Position numbers and translations under genes: made by a program. Positions 50,423 to 63,823 of a stretch of 64,000 nucleotides of DNA are shown here, in pieces. Each line of letters opens with the position of its first letter. Positions within the stretch are counted from its first letter, which is position 1. The notes under the pieces are model-generated. The model saw only the letters and a list, made by a program, of their open reading frames with translations, was not told the DNA's origin and made no database searches. The DNA is from Phallusia fumigata (taxonomy: Eukaryota > Chordata > Ascidiacea > Phlebobranchia > Ascidiidae): NCBI GenBank assembly GCA_008931825.1, contig QXVZ01026856.1, forward strand, positions 1-64,000, given 5' to 3'.

Positions 50423-52055
50423 TTACTGCTTTTCACGTTGGAAAAACATTTTCAGTTCCAGTTAAAGTTTTGTCCCTGATCCAAAACTTTCAGAAAATTG
50501 GGACTTTGAAAAATTTGAAGTCTTTCGGTGCTTTAAGTTTTAGGCTTTTTGCTCTTTACGATAGAAACTGTCTACATTTGTTTTTGTGTGATCTTTTTTG
50601 TTGTTTTTCGCTCTTTCTCCGCTAAAGATAGCGATTAATATAGTTTAAAAGTTGAACAGTTCACCCTTACGATTTTATAGCAGACCAGCAACAACTTTTT
50701 ATGATCGAAACTTTTAAAATCGTATCCTTACAAGAACATGTTGATGTAAAATCATATTATTACTTTTGCACAATTTCGAAATGGCGAATTTAATTGGGCT
50801 TTGCGTGATTCTAAACTTTTAAAAACATTTGCGCAATAAAAATTTTGGTTGTTGAGTTATTCGACACAATTGTTAGATGTGTTGCAAATAAAAAACTCGA
50901 ATTTTCTCGAACATCCTTATCGATTCAATACTTGCTCAGAACATCATCTCTAGTTTTTATATGATTACCTTTAATTATCTTTACCTATATATCTTGTTAA
51001 ATAAATTAATAATAAAACTCCCAATTTTCTGTATTTTAATGTGACCATGTAACTTGAAAATAAGGAAAATGGCACAATTCTTCTCATGTAATGCGAGCGG
51101 TTGTGGTTAGTCCGTCGTTTCAAGATCGTTTCTGAACCGCAAAGTTCGAATGCCGCCATTTTGGTTTTACTGCAAAGTTAAGAGGTAGTAATAGTCGTGT
51201 TTGGTTCAAATTAAACTGTTTTATCAGTCGATTCTGCACCCGATATCGCCACTTCCTACTTTATTCCTTCAAAAAAATAAAAAAGACAATAAAATGCGCG
51301 ATTCACGAGACATGTGGCCTTCGTATATGCTAAACATGTGATCGTTGATGCGGTAACTAGAAACAGGCATTTCCGTTTTACAGCAACAGAAAACAATGGG
51401 GTAGCTTCTGCCACGGGTCAATCTTATCACTTTGGCCGCCTTGTCAATGTTCTGTTGATAAAACGTGGTAGCCTATACTTTTTAAATAGCTCCGTTGTTG
51501 TCTAATGCCCAAAACGAAATGGTATTTTGGTTGAGGAAGTCTTGCACGAGTTTCCGAGTATTAGGTTTGCTTTTGCTTTGCAAAGGCGCTTTGTTCTATG
51601 CCGGTGCGTTGCGACATCGTGCACTGGGGCAACATTCAGGTTAGGCTGTTGGGTGTCGCAAAGACTGTTTTGGGTTCGTCACCCGCAAGGGGGGCGCAGT
51701 ACTATCCTAATTTTGGTTTCGTGTGAACGTTGCGCTGTTCTCAACAACCTGTNTTACTGCTTTTCACGTTGGAAAAACATTTTCTGTTCCAGTTAAAGTT
51801 TTGTCCCTGATCCAAAACTTTTAGAAAATTGGGACTTTCGGTGCTTTAAGTTTTAGGCTTTTTGCTCTTTACGATAGAAACTGTCTACATTTGTTTTTGT
51901 GTGATATTTTTTGTTGTTTTTCGCTCTTTCTCCGCTAAAGATAGCGATTAATATAGTTTAAAAGTCGAACAGTTCACCCTTACGATTTTTATAGCAGAGC
52001 AACAACTTTTTATGATCGAGATTTTTAAAATCGTATCCTTACAAGAACATGTTGA
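50423..52055. repeat. Misplaced repeat copy bounded by two N bases
   Basis: 50423-50744 recurs as 51754-52055 with small differences (one short deletion and a few substitutions). The second copy is framed by N at 51753 and 52056, about 1 kb from the first. This looks like a small contig of the other haplotype inserted by scaffolding. Confidence 0.8.
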
Positions 52056-52476
52056 NACACTTATCCCAAGCACGCCACTTACCAAATCAATACTGGATAG
52101 CGTGTTAATCTTTGGTCAACTGGGCACCGCAATCGGTAAGCAGTACAAGATTTACATGTAAAGATGAAATCTGGTAATAATTGATGACATACATCCAGTA
52201 ACCATCAAAAGCAAGTTTGAAAATGTTTCCGCCAGGTTTAAACAGTGTTAATAAATGCAGTCGTAGTTCGAACAAATAATATCCTAAACACATCTTGGCC
52301 TGTGGAATTGAAAATTCCTATGAAAACGGGTCTTTAACAATGAGGACGCCTCGAAACTTGAAGTCCTAAACAGTTCACCACTTACGTAAATCCGATCCAC
52401 TGCATGTTTACAAGCGCCAACTAGAACGTGTATTTGTAACAGCTGCTAATTGAACAAAGTAAACACAACAGCAAAA

Positions 52477-52602
52477 ATGGCAGGCAACAACATCAACAAA
52501 TATGATAATAAGGCGGTAATTCGATTACTTAAAACCGTACGCAACCAGTTACAGGATTTGCTGGTTTACTGTTTTGCTGTGCTCGGGACCGGTAAGGTTT
52601 GA
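52477..52602 (+). CDS. Short exon-like ORF, possible first coding exon
   Basis: ATG in good context (AAAAATGGC) opens 41 codons. The composition looks coding: a polar start, then an amphipathic stretch VIRLLKTVRNQLQDLLVY. A good donor (G/GTAAGG) follows codon 38 at 52591-52592. Either a first exon (phase 1) of a plus-strand gene whose later exons I could not find before ATG9, or a small stand-alone peptide. Family not recognised. Confidence 0.3.
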   Translation: MAGNNINKYDNKAVIRLLKTVRNQLQDLLVYCFAVLGTGKV

Positions 52603-55600
52603 GGATTCCCTTAATCTAATTACTTTAGATGGTGTGCAGAGATGCTGGGGGTAATTTTTCATTCTTGTTACCTGATACCAACATCTTTAGTCTGGGCATT
52701 AGAACCTAAGTCTTACGGCAATTAACCAACACGATTCGTTACGCCTTGCTGCACGTGGAGTCCGTAGCGGTAGTTTGAGGTCAAATATTTAGGACTAGCA
52801 GCAAAACGTGCGGGTGTTTCCTGGCCGTTTCAACTCTCCAAAGAATTGGCGTTAATGAGCCGGAGGCTCGGTCAAGCCCTGTCCATCGGCGGTTAAACCG
52901 TTGACCGACCCTGTCAACGGCGCGCGTGCTTCGTTCTCTTGTGACCCACAAGTAATTGGATGCTCTATGTTGGCAAACAACCGGACATTCCTTATCTGCA
53001 AACGTTGCAAACCTTGGTTCAAAAAAGTCTTTTATTTTAATTGTGTTCTGCTTCTTATGGTCATGTTTATATTACACAATAAACCTAAGTAACCTATCTA
53101 ACTTTATTAGTTGCGTTGAGTTAATTAAAACAAATAAGAGAGCAAATACATGACAATTCGATCACATAGACATTTCCAAACTATTCGAATAAAATCTAAT
53201 ATTCATAGACAGGGGTGAGGACTTTAGATAGGGTAAAAAGTTAACATCAAACATGCCCCGAAAGTCCCACAAAAATACCGGTGTGCGAATAGGCGCTTAT
53301 GATGGAAACACACACCTTGCCAGACGTTTAATATTGGCTCACTGGTTATAAACAATAGTGATACTGTTATACCCTCTAGTTCACTACGATAATTATCATT
53401 AATTGCCTTGTATATTGACCTGATAATTTACGGAATTTTCCAGTAAACACACGTCCTATACAAACCGAAGCATTTACCATAAATACTGCAAAAAAATCAA
53501 CCACAAAACAACAAAAAAGGAAGCAAGTACCTCGGGTAAAAAGCTGCCCTCGCATTTAGAGGCGTTTCCTAGAAATACATCCGCATCAACAAACAAATGA
53601 TCCACCGCTTCTTCCAACTGTTAAAACTTAGTCGCAATCAAACCGGATTAGCTGAAAACTTAAGGTTTAGGTTTACGCAAAAATGTTTATAAAGGCAACG
53701 TATACTTTACCTAGTTCGTGTCGATTGATCAGCATGTCATAAAAAATGTGGTGGTTCTAAAAGGCGATTTCGTTGAGTGGCAAAAAGCTTTACATCGCGC
53801 CGCAACAACGCTGAAGGTCGACTGATTTCTGAATACCCACTTGAAACGTTTAATAAGTAGGTTTAAATTTTTGTGTGGTTTTTGCCTGGTGACACATTTT
53901 ACCTTTTTCGTTGGTCTTTTGTTGGCTTTATAATTGCCCCATATTCAAATGTTTTATACATCAAAGGAAAAATTGCCTAATTGTTAAAGTCTGGTAAAAT
54001 TTAAACTTAAAATTTAGGAACCTCGACCATTGGGCGCGACAACCTGAAAGTAATTAATCTGCTCATCAACAATTTTGGTTTACATGTGACTTGTCCTGTA
54101 GCTGTTTGAATACCCCTTCACGAGTAAAGGAGATGTTTTTCATGTCAGTATAGTTAAGTGTAAAATCTTGTTTGCAATGTGCAAGTAGATGTAAAAATAT
54201 TAAATTAAGGTCCCCATCGCTTTTTAAAAACATTGTGTTTTTATTTTATGCTTGAGTAGTTTCATAACCTTAAGCGAATCAGCTGATTCGCGAAACAATG
54301 AAGTGTCGTTGTGTTTTTGTTGTCTCCAATTAAAATGCATTGTGGGCGTTGTATAGTTTGTATTTTAAAGTTTGCATTGGTTTCAAAAAAATGTTGGTTT
54401 GTTTTATTTAAATGTGATACTTGGTCTTTGGTCTGTATTTATTGCTTCTGTAAGACTGTATTATTAAAGTTTGCTTTTTTGTGCAGTTTTGTTGTTCAAA
54501 AAACAAACATTTTTTGTAATTGGTGATTCTCCCTAGATAATTTGGTATACAGGTAATAATGCATAAGTGTAAGCAGCAAAAATAGATATTAATGGTAGAC
54601 AGCAGTTAAACTTAAATCTGAATAGGTTTTACCCAAATCATGCCCATATCGTGCATTTTGCGATTTTAGTATATTTTAGTCTGGTTACAGAGTGTTATTT
54701 GCATACACTGCACCCATATTGATATGATATTTATCCTGAAATATGGGATTGTCGTACCAGAAATTCTGACTATTTTTAAATAGTTGATTTAAACCCAGAA
54801 TATTGAATCAATATCCTGAATGAACTTTGTCAGAATAACATGCTAGATTACAAGTCACAAAACAATAATGAAGGCATAATTTTGAAATTATAAGAGGTAC
54901 CCCATGCTTTAAATTAGACCTCTACAATTAAGGTTGATTTGCTTTTTAGCACCCAAACAATTTTGTGCATGCAAAAGGTATAAAAAATGTTTACAAATAA
55001 ATGCCTCAGCAACCAGGCAATTGCCTTTCACACTCTGACACAGCAATGATGTTTAGCAATGGATTATAAGCTTAGGGAAAAAACAGTGGTCAAGATTGGG
55101 GTTACTAATCCAAATAGTAACTTAGGAGGTAAACTTTTGTTGAACTTTAATGGATGTTGGTCAAAATGGGAATAGGATTTCTGAAGGCTTTCTTCCATAT
55201 CAAATCGCATTTGTGCAAATTGTTTGGATGACAAACTTTATTATTTTTGAAATGCTTTGTTTCCAATAACACAATAAAGCATTTATCCCAATATGTAAGT
55301 ACAAACTCGCAAATATCACCAAGTGTTGGAATAGACTGTGTTTTACCGCTGTGATATCTAAAGCTAGTCATGTCATTTTTTATGTAACTTCCTTCATGAC
55401 AACAACCTATCTGTGTGCAGAACATGTGAAGAAAACCAATTGCAAGTTTGGTTTCCAGGTGAAGGTTTTTGCAACTCGGATGCCTTTTATTTTTATTGAC
55501 ACAGGGTTTTTTAGGCTGCAAATTTGCTGAACTTGCTGCAACTAGTTTAAATCTTTGCACCTATAATCAAATATTACTGCAGTGTTATGCGACTGTCCAC

Positions 55601-55630
55601 TTTTATCCTGTGTATCTGCTACTTAAAGAA

Positions 55631-58600
55631 ATGACAGATTTCCATACAAGCTATTACAAGTTTGATTCACCGAGTGATGAAGATCAACATGCAAATGAGG
55701 ATGCTTATCTTATGCATGTGCCGGACAGAAACAAAGGTTGTGATTGTTTTAATGTACCTTTAATTTTACTTGATTGAAATATAGTACACAAATTTTTTTC
55801 TAATTTGAAGATGTTTGTCTCTTAAATTACATGCAATTGGTCTCAAAGTAGTTCTGCCATATGAATGTAATTTATTAAATTTGTTTGTATTTATTTCAGC
55901 TCAATGGCATCACATAGAGGACTTGGATGGATTTTTTGTACGTGTTTACCAATATCATCAAAACCATGGTTTCTTCTGTATTTTCATGCAGCAGTGTTTT
56001 GAACTGGTGTAAGTATTTTTGTTATTATTATGCTTAAATCAAACTTTACCCAATATTACCTCCATCAAAAATATGACTGAAACAGGGAATAAACAAACAA
56101 CAAAATTGTAACAAAATCAACTCATTTTGCCCTTTTGGTGCAATATTTATTTTCTTGTTGTTTTTTTTTGTACAAGCACCACATGTCTGGTAGAATTTTA
56201 AACTGTCAGGACAGAAATTGATTCTGTCAAAGGGACTAAATAGTATGATGAGGAAGGTAAAAATGATTGCTATAATGCAGGTGTAACCAAATAATAATGA
56301 TAACTTGTCTACTCTTTTGTGCAATATTTATAGTTTATGATATAAAGTGGACAATTCCTTTGTGATCTTTCTCCATACTTTGTATGTAATTTGTTTCACA
56401 GACAGTTTATCTTTGTGGTGGTTTTTGCCTCATTTCTGTTTGTTTGTGTTGACTATGATGTGTTATTTGCAAACAAAGTACCACCTGGTTTCAACCACAG
56501 TATCACAGATAAAGTTACATTGTCTGATGCAATTCTTTCCTCACAAGTTTGTTCCATGAGGTATGTATGAATTATTGTTTGTAATCCAAATATTGTTTTA
56601 AACTGCTTCTGGAAGTTTTGGACCGTTGAAACAATCAGACAAACTTGATTAAATACTTGTAACTTCTTCAGATGATGCCTGTTATAGTTTGTACCATTCA
56701 TATTATACTTCAAACCTGTAACAGGTTACATTTCAGTTTAAAAATTATTTATTTTAAGACCTAAGAAGGTTTAATAGTTTTTAGGTTTAATTTTGATATT
56801 TTCTAGTTTAAATTGCACAATGTTTTAATCACATGTTGTTTTTGCATAGAATTTCCCAGCATGGTGTGCTGATGTTCTTTATTGTCATTGCTGCTCTGTT
56901 CTGGACTTTGCGGGCTGTGAAAGTGTTTTACAGTTTCTTTCAGCTGTTGGAAATTAGAAGTTTTTACAGAATCGCTCTGCATATCAATGATGTATGTCGT
57001 TTTTGAGGCATCTGATAACTACAACTAATCTCTGTTGATTTAGCTTTATAATAACAAGAAAAAAGTTGGTGAAACAAGTACAATTTAGGAAATTCATGAG
57101 TATGACTTTAATATCAGTACTGGTTGTTTTGGTACAGAATGACATTGACAATGTAACCTGGCATGATGTGCAACAGCGCCTGATGTTAGTACAAGAAGAG
57201 CAACAAATGTGTATTCATAAGCAACAGCTTACTGAATTGGACATTTATAACCGGTAAATGTTTCAAGCTTTACTATTGTAGCATTTTGTATGTAATGCTA
57301 CATAAATATTTGCCCTTGCCATTTGTATGAGCTTATTCTGTTGGACTACTAAAATGCTATTTTGTATGTTGTGTTTTAGTTCAAATGCATATTAAATTCC
57401 TACAGACCAAGTAAATTGTTTGTCCCAGTTTGCAATTCTTGTCTTAACATGCGCAGAATTCTTCGCTTTAAAAACTACATGGTTGCGATGATAAACAAAT
57501 GCCTTCTGCCCCCAAAATTTTCCCTCCCCATATTGGGAAATGTTCTCTTTTTGACCCAAGGGGTGAAGTACAACTTGGAATTAATCTTTTTCTGGAGCCC
57601 AAGGGCGATTTTTGCTAACAGCTACCATATAAGGGTGAGTGAAACATGTTTGTTGGTTTTGACTTAATCTTCTCTTTTCGTGGTTGAGATAACATTGCAA
57701 CTGTTGGTGTTGAGTGCAAACACGTGACTTACTGAGTTATCTACGTCATCCGTCACTGTGTCACGTGATCAATCAACGACGGGGCTAATATGTTAGAAAC
57801 CGTCAGCTTACGAACGGGGCCAATTGCAGCAAGTATTTGTCCTAGTTTGCACAGACGCATGCAATATTGGATCACAAAAAAAACTTTAGTGGCTGTTCAA
57901 ACATTTTTTTGCAAAAGATCGTGTCGCAAATACGCAAAATTACCCTTTCTTTTTCGATCATATCTACGCGTTAATTCTTGCTTTCATATGATCACGTCCT
58001 TAATACATGCCCATTGTACAAAAGTGACGTGATTGATTAAAACCAATTTTTGTTTAAAATGTTTAACGGGGATCTTTTATGCTTGATTTTGCAACTTAAC
58101 ACTTAAACACTGTTGCACTCCTGACCGATTTTGTTTTGAATTTTCTTTGTATGCTTCAACAGGATGAATTCAAGCAAAAATCTCGACGCCAAGAACTCTC
58201 GCAAAGACTCTCTTCCGACCTCTTGTGGCTAGGGGTGCTTAACCTCGTTTTATCGCCAATAATATTTCTATGGCAAATCCTTTATTCCTTCCTGAGTTAC
58301 GCTGAAGTTTTGAAACGTGAACCTGGAAGTTTTGGGGCAAGACGATGGTCGATCTACGCACGTCTCTACCTTAGGTATCTCGTTGACCTCTGGGTTGCAT
58401 GAAACTGCTCAGTTTACGTAAAAATTCGGAAAGAAAGTTTTTTTGTTCTATACATAGTGGCACTCGAAATTTCCACAAAGGGACCTTGCACTTGGACAAT
58501 TGGTTTAAATTGTCACCACGAAACTTGCGAAACGTCTCGTTTTAACCTCGCCAGCTTTTTTTAATTTTAAGCTGTCTAAAAAATTTAATCAAGACGTTTC

Positions 58601-61600
58601 ACGGTGTTACAATTTTTTGAAAAGTTTTTCGCGGTTGTAGCCGGATGTGTGGTGAGATGCAATGATTTTGTGTCGAGTGCATTCCTTCACGGGCGGCTTC
58701 TCGAAACCCACAACCAGACAGAATGAGTTTAATCCACTTCACTTTGCAAAATTTTACGTTAAAAAATGGGTAACTTTCAGTTAAAATGTTTTTCTTCATA
58801 CACACTGTCGGTTTAAAATTCGTGTTTTTTTAAAAACGTTGTTTGGTTTCATATTTACTAAAATTTGAAAACTGCATAGAAATAGTTTCTATTTGAGCAC
58901 AGTTTATCAACACTATCGTTTCGTTTCATAGACATTTTAACGAGCTACCGCATGAATTTCAAGCCAGATTGAACCGAGGATACAAACCAGCGTCAGCTTA
59001 CATGGATATTTTTACGTCTCCAATGTTGACAGTATTTGCCAAGTATGTGTTTGAAAATCATCGATAAAACTTTGGCCAATTGATAAACACTAAGTATGGG
59101 CCGAACCGAGCCAGAACCCGAGTACTCGGTACCGAGCATCGCAATTTCTGACGCTCGGCGCTTGGCCGAGCAGTCGCGTTAACTAAGCCGAGCATTAGAC
59201 AAAAAATTCAAATTTATTCGAAACTAAATTAAAAACTACGCAATTACTGCGAAACCGCACTACAAATTGATTTATTGCACTTTAATCGATGAGTTATATG
59301 TTGTATTTTTTACTGCTAACGTACGAAAGTAGTGTTCCATTTTTAAAAGTCCCCAAGAATAAAAGTTGACTGTTTTTGAAAACGTCAAATGGTGGTTCCT
59401 TTGGGTGATTATAATTAGTTGCTACTCAAAAAAACATGGGTGTTTCACTTAGCGTTGGCTTGCCTCACATGTAAAGCAGAGGCACCTCTAGAGGTTAAAT
59501 ACGGCCCTGGTGGCTGAATGGGAATGTTTGTGACGTCACAATACACCGAGCGTGCTCGACCAAACAGAACACTTGCAGTTTTGGCCCATCCCTAGTAAAC
59601 ACCCTTGTAAACTTTTGTCTCAACGAATTTGGCGATACGGTAAGACATTGCTTGGTCTGTAAATTCTTACTGGTAATACTTAGAACTGCGAAAAACTATC
59701 TTGTGTTTATTTAGCTTCCAGGAATGCATTAACTGAATACGAAATTTTGTTGTCGATTTTTCGACAGAGAAGCGTTCAGTAAATCTTCGACAAGCCTGCG
59801 GTCACATAACAGACATTTGCACCTTTTTCTTCAGAAACATAGCTTTCTTCGTGGGTTCTCTCCTGGCCGTCCTTCTTTCTCTCACAGTGTGGGATGAGGA
59901 CGTTTTGAAAGTGGAACACGTTCTCACAGCCATAACTCTATTTACCATCGTGGTTACGATCTGCAAATCCTTTATTCCAGACGAGGTTAGATTATATTTC
60001 ATTATCGCGTCTATATACTGGGGAAAAGTACACAACGCAGATGTTTGTCGTGTGTAGATATGGCCGAGTCGCTGTTCTTTAACTAAACACTTGACGCCCG
60101 TTGTTTGGAAACCCGAGACCCTAGGACGAGCAACTTTGCCACATTTCTGCTCTGTGACCCTTAACCACAGAAAACGCGAGACTTTCTTTACTAGTTTTGC
60201 CTGCTGTCCTTTAGTTAAAATTCAAATTCGATTATTTCCCCTCCGTCTGTTTACCTTTCCCTAATGGGAATGCACTTTTTTTGTAAACATTTCGGTTTAA
60301 AAGTGTCGTTGTCAACTTGTTGTCTAAAATGATTTAACTTTCTCGTCGACACAGGCCTCACTAATTGGCAAAAAAAGTGAGTTTTTTATTGAAACAAACG
60401 TAACGAATATGCTAAATGACTTCACGAAATGTGTAAATGGTGAAAGGCGCGATTTTGTTTATTATGCAGGGTTGAAAAAATAATGTTTTCAGCACGCAGT
60501 TTCGTGTCCGGAGCAACTTATGCGACAAATCATTGCACAAGTTCATTACTCACCCGACTCATGGCGAGGACAAGCTCATACTCAACAAGTTAGGGACGAA
60601 TTTGCCCAACTTTTTCAATTTAAAGCGGTAAGTTGCTGAAAATCATTTACGTCCAACAGAGGCATAATTGACATTTTTATTTTGTTGTGTGTGCAAGTAA
60701 CGGATGTTAAATTTGCGTCGTAATAATTTTATGTTATCATTAACTACCACTCTAATAATGTGCATTTTACAAATCCTCGAACCAAACATTTCTGTATCAT
60801 GTTTAACAACTTTCGACAGCTGAAATTCGTTAAGACCCCTGTATAACCCGTTGATGTTTAGCCGATTTTCATTCACCCTTGTTGGGGTTAAAGTCGGCTG
60901 AAAACGGTTTTCACCCTCGTGTGCGACTAATTGCTGTTAGCTACAAACAAACAAAAAGTGACCTTTGGTTTGCTTTGATACGGACTTGCAGAGAGAGCTT
61001 TAGTTTTGCGATGTTTTTCGCGCCTAAACTTTGTTTTCGTTCGAATTTAAAGGAACAGTTCCAAGATACTGACCCTAGGTCGTAAAAAATACTTTTAACA
61101 CAACGATTTTCTCTCAACCGTGCCAAACAATCAAAACGCAACGGAGACCGCCAGTTGCGGTGTTCCTTCTCCACCTGTTGGCTGACAAAAATTCAGCAGA
61201 TGTAAGTGTTCTCTTGCACAGAGTTTAAAAGTCAAATTGACGTGCAGGTGGCCCAGGTGCGAAGGAATGTCAAGTGATATTTAACAACCACTTGCTGTTA
61301 AAAGTTTCGCTTTCAAAACAAGCGGTGGTCTGTCAAGGTACACAGTCTGTATTCTTGCGGTGATTTGACCTTCTTATGTCCTTGCAACCTGGCGAAAGTT
61401 CAATTCTTGGTCCCTTACAGAGGGGATGCGTATTGTTTTAATCTTTTTTGATAGAAAACTTCTTTTCAGTCATACGTAATCGAAGAACTTCTTTCTCCCA
61501 TTGTGACCCCCTTCATCCTGATCTTCTGGGTGCGCAAGAGGAGCGGGGAGATCGTCGACTTCTTCCGTAACTTCACAGTTGACATAGCAGGCGTCGGCGA

Positions 61601-63823
61601 CGTATGTTCCTTTGCACAACTCGACATTACCAAACATGGAGATCCAAAAGTAAGGCGATTTGGGGATCAAAGTTTTTTTATTTCGGTACAGTGTATAGTG
61701 AAGGGCCAATTCACGTAACTTCGTCAAAACTTACTTGACTCTGGCAAATTTTCACGAAATTGATTTAGATCATTGATTCTCCCCTTTTTTTTACTCCCAC
61801 CAAAAACTAACTTACTCGATTGCGTGCTTTGTCTGTGTCACATTTTCGTCAATTGTTACTTGTCGCACTACAAAGCAGCATTTGGAGTCGGTGACATAAA
61901 GCGCGTAATTAACGTTGCACGTGAAACGTACATGCAGATGGAAGACCCAGTACTATTTACTAAAAAATTGCAAGAAATAGAGAACTTAACAACCCTTTAA
62001 ATTTTAAAGCAAATCTTTGACTTTGTCTATGTGCCTGCGAACTGTTCGGTACTGATGTGTTAAATCGCAATTTGATGCAATCAAGATCGATAATAATCAC
62101 TAAAGCTAGCGATGTTCAAATTTCCAAGATCAATCACGAGTGCTGCGCAATGTCCACATTTGGTCATGAATTAAGTTGCCTGATTCTAGAGTTAGACTAA
62201 CCGACTGTAATGGCTTAAGTTAAAAGGATAATAAAATGACATTTACTTCATTGTAAACACTTAAAATTTCAGCTGTACAATTTTTTAGCTTTATCTGCAG
62301 CATTATTAATTGTTTTTGCTGTGCAACAATTTTCCAAGAACAATTGAAATGTGGCGCCGATTTTCGTGGCGTTTGCGAAATTGCGGTCTCAGTACTTTTT
62401 TTACTTTGATGCAGAATAATAATTATCGCAGCGACGTCTACCTCATCGGATTGAGTGTTTATTCATTTTGCCATTTAGACACGCTTAATTGGTGGCTACT
62501 TTAAGTTTATAAGCGTGTGAACTCGTCCTGCCTTGATAAATTCTGTCTTGCCTTTCATCACAGGAATTTTATAAATGAAAATTTGCGTGTCTGTAAATCA
62601 TTATCGAGATTTCCGCATCCGGGTTTGAACTTGACCACTTCGGATTGTAAAGCGAGTTTTTCCAAATATGTCTGGGTAAATCTTCGTGCTAACGCTTTAA
62701 ATTTAATCTGTCCTCATGCAAATAAGCCACATACATATTTGTATGCACCTATAAGGCAGTCACAATGCAGTTCTACGTAAATACCTCCTGAGCTCGCGAA
62801 AATATCGACACGTTTATTGTGCGCTCTGTTTATTTTCCTTGTATCACAGCGTATAAGCAGGTCATTGATAAACAACATTGGGTATTATCGTTTCAACTTG
62901 CGGCTTTCAAAGCTGGGTTTGAAGATAATGCGTTTCTTGTTAAGACTAAGTCTTAGCTTTTGGAGAAATTTCCCTGGCCCAAGGCGAGGATTTTAAATGT
63001 TTAATTGAGCAGTTTTACTGCAGCCCAGCTTCGGAAACTGCTGGCTGTTTAAGTCACATAATCATGAATTTGTCATTCCTACAATGATTTTAACGGTTGG
63101 TATTACTCGTGCGTCATTACAGTGGGTTTCACCGGATTTGTTTCGAACTAGTTGTGACTGGTAACAATGAAAATCTAGCGAGTGTTTATGTGACAAATGT
63201 GATAAACTTTACACCTACTGAGTAGGCGGATTCGTTGGATCTTTCACCGTGCTGCTATAATACTTATTTGTGGTAACCAGCATTTGTAAAAATCTTGGTG
63301 CCTTTGCAAATCGATTAGCTCACGCGCAAAAACTTGGAAGCTAACCACCCACCACTAAAACATGTTTGCCATTGATTTGAGACGACTGCGCAACATTGAT
63401 GAGTCATTAAATCATTGAACGTCCTTTAATGACTTTGACGTTATTCTCAAAACATCCATCCAGAGTTTAAACGAGTTGACTTGGAGTTTACTTTACAAAA
63501 CTGGTGAAAGCGGTTATGTAATGTTTATTATCATTTTGATTCGTATGAAGAACATGTCGTTTTAACACCTATTTATTTATCGACACCTTAAAGTTTATTT
63601 TCAAAAAGATTAAAACTGTTTGAAAAACGGCCGGCCTAATAAGATAAGTTACAATGCTTACTTGTTTCCCAATTAACAGTGGCATGAAGAGAAACCTGCC
63701 GAGCCATCCTACTCCCAGCAAGCTGATGATGGGAAAACCGAGTTATCCCTGATGCATTTCGCAATCACCAATCCAAAGTGGAACGCACCACAAAACGAAG
63801 ATCACTTTCTCACTAGTTTGCGG
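55631..63823 (+). CDS. ATG9: ATG9 autophagy lipid scramblase (3' end beyond window)
   Basis: Twelve in-phase exons: 55631-55736, 55900-56008, 56402-56560, 56850-56991, 57138-57253, 57457-57634, 58163-58374, 58932-59042, 59835-59985, 60493-60627, 61470-61649 and 63680-63823. They code 581 residues that follow animal ATG9A/B almost block for block: WHHIE near the N-terminus, VDYDVLFAN, CIHKQQLTELDIYNR, ILRFKNYMVA, SYAEVLKREPG, LRHFNELPHEFQ, RLNRGYKPAS, VEHVLT, RDEFAQLFQ, DFFRNFTV and DGKTELSLMHFAITNP. It contains the usual hydrophobic segments of this trimeric Golgi/endosome protein, which supplies lipid to growing autophagosomes. The last exon ends in a donor, so the disordered C-terminal tail lies outside the window. 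One intron holds a complete hAT MITE; the 2-kb intron before the last exon holds an unexplained exon-like frame. Confidence 0.96.
59091..59594. mobile_element. Complete non-autonomous hAT element (MITE)
   Basis: 504 bp. Left end TAAGTATGGGCC and right end GGCCCATCCCTA are inverted repeats close to the common hAT end TAGGGATGGGCC. Flanks ATAAACAC (59083-59090) and GTAAACAC (59595-59602) are an 8-bp target duplication with one mismatch, the length hAT transposases produce. Next to the left end is a GAGTACTCGGTACCGAGC palindrome, and near the right end another GAGCGTGCTCG. No transposase frame. It lies in the ATG9 intron between 59042 and 59835. The good TSD suggests a fairly recent insertion. 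Confidence 0.8.
61876..62000 (+). other. Exon-like open frame inside an ATG9 intron
   Basis: A frame ending in TAA at 61998-62000 encodes about 41 residues with strongly coding-like composition (for example RETYMQMEDPVLFTKKLQEI), preceded by possible acceptors at 61874-61875 and 61877-61878. Both need an incoming phase-1 donor, whereas the preceding ATG9 exon ends in phase 0. It therefore does not splice simply into ATG9 and is not part of known ATG9 sequence. It could be the last exon of a nested gene, an exon remnant or chance. Confidence 0.3.

Larger units (their letters stand above)
47841..55630. other. Long stretch without a firm gene
   Basis: Probably starts with the 3' UTR of the GDF gene. 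Contains a misplaced repeat (50423-50744 copied at 51754-52055, bounded by N at 51753 and 52056) and a short exon-like ORF at 52477. A start codon in good context at 49562 (AAAATGGCG) opens a 39-codon frame but has no supporting exon. T-rich plus-strand frames at 48.7-49.0 and 50.3-50.6 kb look non-coding. Confidence 0.35.
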
